Shown here piece after piece: positions 60,767-64,000 of a stretch of DNA of 64,000 nt. The stretch covers positions 43,585 to 107,584 of the forward strand of contig JAEWMQ010000058.1 in the NCBI GenBank assembly GCA_023393125.1, written 5' to 3'. Every line of letters starts with the position of its first letter. The first letter of the stretch is position 1. The position numbers were made by a program, and so were the translations under genes. A model generated the notes under the pieces. It made no database searches, was not told the DNA's origin, and saw only the letters and a program-made list of their open reading frames with translations. The stretch comes from Bacillota bacterium (lineage in GTDB: Bacteria; Bacillota; Clostridia; Lachnospirales; Cellulosilyticaceae).

Positions 60767-61657
60767 TTATTTCTTGTTTTTATCTTTAAAAAGTGCATTT
60801 TCTCTTCCATAAAAGAAGAGATACTGTTGAGCATAGCCAGCCAGATCACCAAAGTATTTAGCTGCAAACTTTTGTATTTCTTCTACTTTCATATCTTTTC
60901 CTTCAAAATAAAGGCCCTCTATTACTCTTTTAATCCAAACATCTGTTGGAAAAAGCTCCATCCTAGAGTAAGCAAATAATAAAATGCAGTCGGCAACCTT
61001 AGGCCCTACACCTTTTATCGTCATTAACTTAGCTTTAGCTTCTTCAATAGGCATAATATATAAATCATTTAAAATGATTTCCCCACTTATTACTTTTTGG
61101 CAAGCATCCATTATATAAGGTGCCCTAAAACCAACTTTACACTCTCTTAATTCTTCTTCTGTTGCACGAAATAGTTCCTGTGGGGTTGGAAATGAATAAT
61201 ACTGTTCTTCCCTATTATCAATTCCATTAATAGGTATGCCAAACTTATTACTTATATTCTTTAAACATGCCTTAATATGTGGAATAGATTTATTCTGAGA
61301 GATAATAAATGAAATAAGCATCTCCCATGGGTCTTGGCGTAAAATACGAATGCCTTTTCCAAATGCCACTGCTTTTGCCATCCATTCATCTTTTGCAGCT
61401 AATGTCTCTGTAATATTTTCATAGTTTGTATTGATATCAAAATAGTCTACCCAAACTTCTTCTACCTCACTAGCAGTAGTATTATGAATCATCACACTAC
61501 TAGAACCTGGCTGCTGCGAAATTTTGATTAGCTTTTGTTTAGCATTTAATAGATAACTATGATCTGAGATTTTTTCAAAGCGAAATACTTGTCCACTTTC
61601 TAAAATTTGTCCAATATTAAAGTGACTTACATGATTGAGCATTACCATATTATTCAT
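60767..61657 (-). CDS. OGG-type 8-oxoguanine DNA glycosylase
   Basis: 296-residue base-excision repair enzyme. The helix-hairpin-helix and active site are MTIKGVGPKVADCILLFAYS with catalytic Lys220 (OGG1 Lys249 equivalent) and Asp239 in FPTDVWIKR. The N-terminal domain (HFNIGQILESGQVFRF) is that of OGG1-like bacterial enzymes. ATG 61657 follows AAAGGG; GTG 61666 is the alternative. Stand-alone. Confidence 0.9.
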   Translation of the reverse strand: MNNMVMLNHVSHFNIGQILESGQVFRFEKISDHSYLLNAKQKLIKISQQPGSSSVMIHNTTASEVEEVWVDYFDINTNYENITETLAAKDEWMAKAVAFGKGIRILRQDPWEMLISFIISQNKSIPHIKACLKNISNKFGIPINGIDNREEQYYSFPTPQELFRATEEELRECKVGFRAPYIMDACQKVISGEIILNDLYIMPIEEAKAKLMTIKGVGPKVADCILLFAYSRMELFPTDVWIKRVIEGLYFEGKDMKVEEIQKFAAKYFGDLAGYAQQYLFFYGRENALFKDKNKK

Positions 61658-61951
61658 GTTCCACACCCTTTACTTTTCATTCTTTCATATTATTACCATT
61701 TAGCTTGTTAATATCCATTTTTATGTCATTTTTTATGTCTTAGTATGTACAATGTTTGCTCATTTTTCTTTTATATTATCACATTCTTCTATACTTTACA
61801 CTTTTTATATTAATAAACTTCTTATATATCTCACTCTACCTCTCGAAAATTAGTACTTTAAGCAAATTTGTAAATTTAGTAGGTAATTAATTTTTATTAT
61901 TGTATAATTAAAGAAAGAATTATTTATTTTTATCTAAGAAGGGAGTTTTTT

Positions 61952-62716
61952 ATGAAAGATACTATTTATACCATCCCATTAACGGATGCCTTTCATGCAG
62001 AGGATGAATGTCCTTTTTGTTATATAAAACGTAAGCTAGAACAAGATGCCATCTCCTTTATTTTAGGGTGTGCCTATATGGAAGATGATATTCGAGCTAC
62101 AACTGACCAAATGGGCTTTTGTAGTGAGCACTACAAAAAAATGTATGATTACGGCAACCGACTTGGTATGGCTCTTATGTTACATACGCATTATATAGCC
62201 CTTCAAAAAGAATTAGCCAAAAAGATAGAAGCTTTTTCTCCTTCTAAACCAAACATGTTTGCTAAATTCAAAAAAGCTAAAACAATGGATGAGTTAGCTG
62301 GAAATCCTATTAGTAACTGGGTTAATGAGCAGAATCATACTTGTTATGTTTGTGACTATATTGATAAAAACTTTATTCGTTACATGAATACTTTCTTCTA
62401 TTTAATGGAGACTAGCCCTGATTTTGTAACTCTCTTTAAAGATTGTAAGGGTTTCTGTATAACTCATTTTGGCGATTTAATGGCTCTATCAGATACCTTG
62501 GTTTCTGAAAAAGCTAAACCTGAATTCTACACTATTCTATTTGACAAAGTGCAAACTAATCTTAAACGTATCGAAGAGGACTTATCTTGGTTCATAGATA
62601 AATATGACTATCGCAATAAAGAAGCTGATTGGAAAACTTCCAAAGATGCCATTCCTAGAGGGATTCAAAAACTAGTAGGTATTTATGTTCAAGATCCTCC
62701 TTTTAAAGAAAAATAA
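61952..62716 (+). CDS. DUF6062-family Cys-rich protein
   Basis: 254 residues. Four metal-site-like pairs are spaced through it: CPFC (about 20-23), CSEH, CYVC and CITH, forming two Cys/His sets consistent with two zinc or iron-sulfur sites. Matches the Clostridia DUF6062 family; function unknown. AAGGGAG precedes the ATG. Monocistronic. Confidence 0.83.
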   Translation: MKDTIYTIPLTDAFHAEDECPFCYIKRKLEQDAISFILGCAYMEDDIRATTDQMGFCSEHYKKMYDYGNRLGMALMLHTHYIALQKELAKKIEAFSPSKPNMFAKFKKAKTMDELAGNPISNWVNEQNHTCYVCDYIDKNFIRYMNTFFYLMETSPDFVTLFKDCKGFCITHFGDLMALSDTLVSEKAKPEFYTILFDKVQTNLKRIEEDLSWFIDKYDYRNKEADWKTSKDAIPRGIQKLVGIYVQDPPFKEK

Positions 62717-62734
62717 GCCCACTTTATAGCTAAT

Positions 62735-62769
62735 AAAAGAGCTGCCACTATTTAGTGTGCAGCCCTTTT
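62735..62769 (+). terminator. Weak terminator of the DUF6062 gene
   Basis: AAAAGAGCTGC pairs with GCAGCCCTTTT with one mismatch, followed by AAG. Confidence 0.5.
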
Positions 62770-62782
62770 AAGTAGTAATTAA

Positions 62783-62980
62783 TTATTTAAATCTTTCCCT
62801 TATTACTCTGTAGATTTGAATCACTATAGTAGGTAGTACTGTACAAATACAAACTATCTTCATGTTCCAGGTAGATAACTTCTCTACCATAAAAAATGGC
62901 CTTAAGCTATCTATGAATAAAATACCACTTAATAATACTATGCCTACGGCTACAGCGCCACAAATATACTTAGCTGCCAA
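62783..62980 (-). CDS. Small membrane protein, 65 aa, possibly truncated
   Basis: Two hydrophobic segments (about 3-24 and 40-58). The only start is TTG 62980 without a ribosome binding site; the frame remains open 12 codons further upstream without an ATG, so the real start is unclear or the 5' end is lost. Unrecognised. Confidence 0.35.
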   Translation of the reverse strand: MAAKYICGAVAVGIVLLSGILFIDSLRPFFMVEKLSTWNMKIVCICTVLPTIVIQIYRVIRERFK

Positions 62981-63036
62981 TAGATGGCTATATTGGAAAT
63001 CTCCTAATGCTTAACAATAAAAGTTAATTACAGCAA

Positions 63037-63060
63037 CAAAAAAAACACCATACGGTGTTC
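63037..63060 (-). terminator. Terminator of the tRNA operon
   Basis: AACACC-gtat-GGTGTT followed by a run of T on the minus strand, 16 bp past the last tRNA. Confidence 0.9.
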
Positions 63061-63075
63061 TAATTCAAATATTAA

Positions 63076-63148
<73 letters not shown>

Positions 63149-63154
63149 AAAAAA

Positions 63155-63228
<74 letters not shown>

Positions 63229-63277
63229 ATGATGTCAATTTTATATTTGTTGTTACTTCTATATGATTTATAGAAAA

Positions 63278-63351
<74 letters not shown>

Positions 63352-63379
63352 TTATTTATTAATAACTTTCTTTAAGATA

Positions 63380-63463
63380 TGCCCGAGACCGGAATCGAAC
63401 CGGTACGAGGGTTAGCTCGCAGGATTTTAAGTCCTGTGCGTCTGCCAGTTCCGCCACTCGGGC
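63380..63463 (-). tRNA. tRNA-Leu (UAA)
   Basis: Class II tRNA with a long variable arm (GAGCTAACCCTC), anticodon stem CAGGA/TCCTG around TAA. Confidence 0.95.
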
Positions 63464-63469
63464 ATATGA

Positions 63470-63542
63470 TGGTCGCTATAGGGCTCGAACCTATGACCCC
63501 CTGCTTGTAAGGCAGGTGCTCTCCCAGCTGAGCTAAGCGACC
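63470..63542 (-). tRNA. tRNA-Val (UAC)
   Basis: Acceptor GGTCGCT/AGCGACC, anticodon stem CCTGC/GCAGG around TAC. Confidence 0.95.
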
Positions 63543-63588
63543 ATATTAACGGCATATCTTAATTAATTAGCTAGTTAATCTAGCTAAA

Positions 63589-63662
63589 CGACCCAGAAGG
63601 GACTCGAACCCTCGACCTCCGCCGTGACAGGGCGGCGTGCTAACCAACTGTACCACTGGGCC
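63589..63662 (-). tRNA. tRNA-Asp (GUC)
   Basis: Acceptor GGCCCAG/CTGGGTC, anticodon stem CCGCC/GGCGG around GTC. Confidence 0.95.
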
Positions 63663-63691
63663 TTATATACTTACATTTTAATGAATTGTGA

Positions 63692-63765
63692 TGGACCCTC
63701 GGGGACTCGAACCCAGGACCGTCCGGTTATGAGCCGGATGCTCTAACCAACTGAGCTAAGGGTCC
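63692..63765 (-). tRNA. tRNA-Met (CAU), elongator-type
   Basis: Acceptor GGACCCT/AGGGTCC, anticodon CAT between CCGGC and CCGG. A paired first acceptor base argues against initiator tRNA; tRNA-Ile2 (k2CAU) is possible but less likely. Confidence 0.9.
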
Positions 63766-63788
63766 ATATCACTACATTATATGTAGCA

Positions 63789-63861
<73 letters not shown>

Positions 63862-63875
63862 ATATTAAAATGTAA

Positions 63876-63947
63876 TGACCCGTACGAGAATCGAACTCGT
63901 GTTACCGCCGTGAAAGGGCGGTGTCTTGACCGCTTGACCAACGGGCC
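63876..63947 (-). tRNA. tRNA-Glu (UUC)
   Basis: Acceptor GGCCCGT/ACGGGTC, anticodon stem CCGCC/GGCGG around TTC. Confidence 0.95.
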
Positions 63948-63954
63948 TTATTAA

Positions 63955-64000
63955 CTCCCCGAGTAGGGTTCGAACCTACGACCCTCCGGTTAACAGCCGG
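63955..64000 (-). tRNA. tRNA-Asn (GUU), 5' end outside window
   Basis: T-arm GTAGG/CCTAC and anticodon region CTGTTAA with GTT are visible; the 5' third is cut off by the window edge. Confidence 0.9.

Overview
The window is low-GC DNA from a Gram-positive anaerobe of the class Clostridia. A Lachnospirales or Cellulosilyticum-like cellulolytic bacterium is my best guess; this is inference from gene content, not a database match. Pointers are AGGAGG-type ribosome binding sites, TTGACA-N17-TATAAT promoters, intrinsic terminators after most transcription units, a CIRCE-controlled groES-groEL operon, a secreted GH5 cellulase with cellulose-binding modules, UppP, DUF6062/DUF6106/DUF6904-type proteins and a dense tRNA cluster. 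Most genes are on the minus strand.

1-9.2 kb: an NSS-family sodium symporter (cut by the window edge) divergent from a LysR regulator, a stand-alone RsmH with a basic N-terminal extension, an unrecognised 378-residue protein, an HSL-type esterase, a hexapeptide acetyltransferase, a diguanylate cyclase, and a TetR/hydrolase pair with two operators on its promoter. Two very short His-rich reading frames with excellent ribosome binding sites sit between these genes. 9.2-16.6 kb: an OmpR-type two-component system, then an operon of an atypical radical SAM protein, a flavin-binding PNPOx-like protein and a complete SsuABC/TauABC-like importer, preceded by a promoter and a long leader hairpin that looks like a transcription attenuator. 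16.8-23.6 kb: a CtpE-like P-type ATPase, an HxlR/TIGR04076 pair, TcdA, a KptA/Tpt1 RNA 2'-phosphotransferase fused to an unknown C-terminal domain, an ArsC/Spx-like protein and a GyrI-like protein.

23.6-34.6 kb is the most unusual part. Two full copies (about 23840-24293 and 32936-33381) and one internally deleted copy (34371-34567) of a roughly 450-nt structured non-coding RNA lie within 11 kb, all on the plus strand. The two full copies share a promoter-like block (AGGGAACT, 11 nt, GACATATA), long-range helices with compensatory changes, a predicted pseudoknot and a 3' intrinsic terminator. Between them lie the GH5 cellulase, a UvrA-like ATPase, a DUF6199-like protein, a GNAT pseudogene, a small Cys-containing peptide frame and a C39-peptidase-like membrane protein.

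34.6-40.9 kb: a MerR/ABC-2 exporter operon, then a MerR/aldo-keto reductase/flavodoxin/carboxymuconolactone decarboxylase operon and a flavin reductase, each behind a promoter with the 19-bp spacer typical of MerR control. 41-46.5 kb: an S41 protease lipoprotein, a CN-hydrolase membrane protein and decayed mobile-element pieces (TnpV fragment, XRE regulator, XRE pseudogene) next to the 3' end of guaA. 46.5-64 kb: guaA, guaB, a DUF6106 protein, uppP, two chemoreceptor-like paralogues (one with a degenerate signalling tip) flanking a secreted S15 X-Pro peptidase, groES-groEL, an OGG-type DNA glycosylase, a DUF6062 protein and ten tRNA genes.
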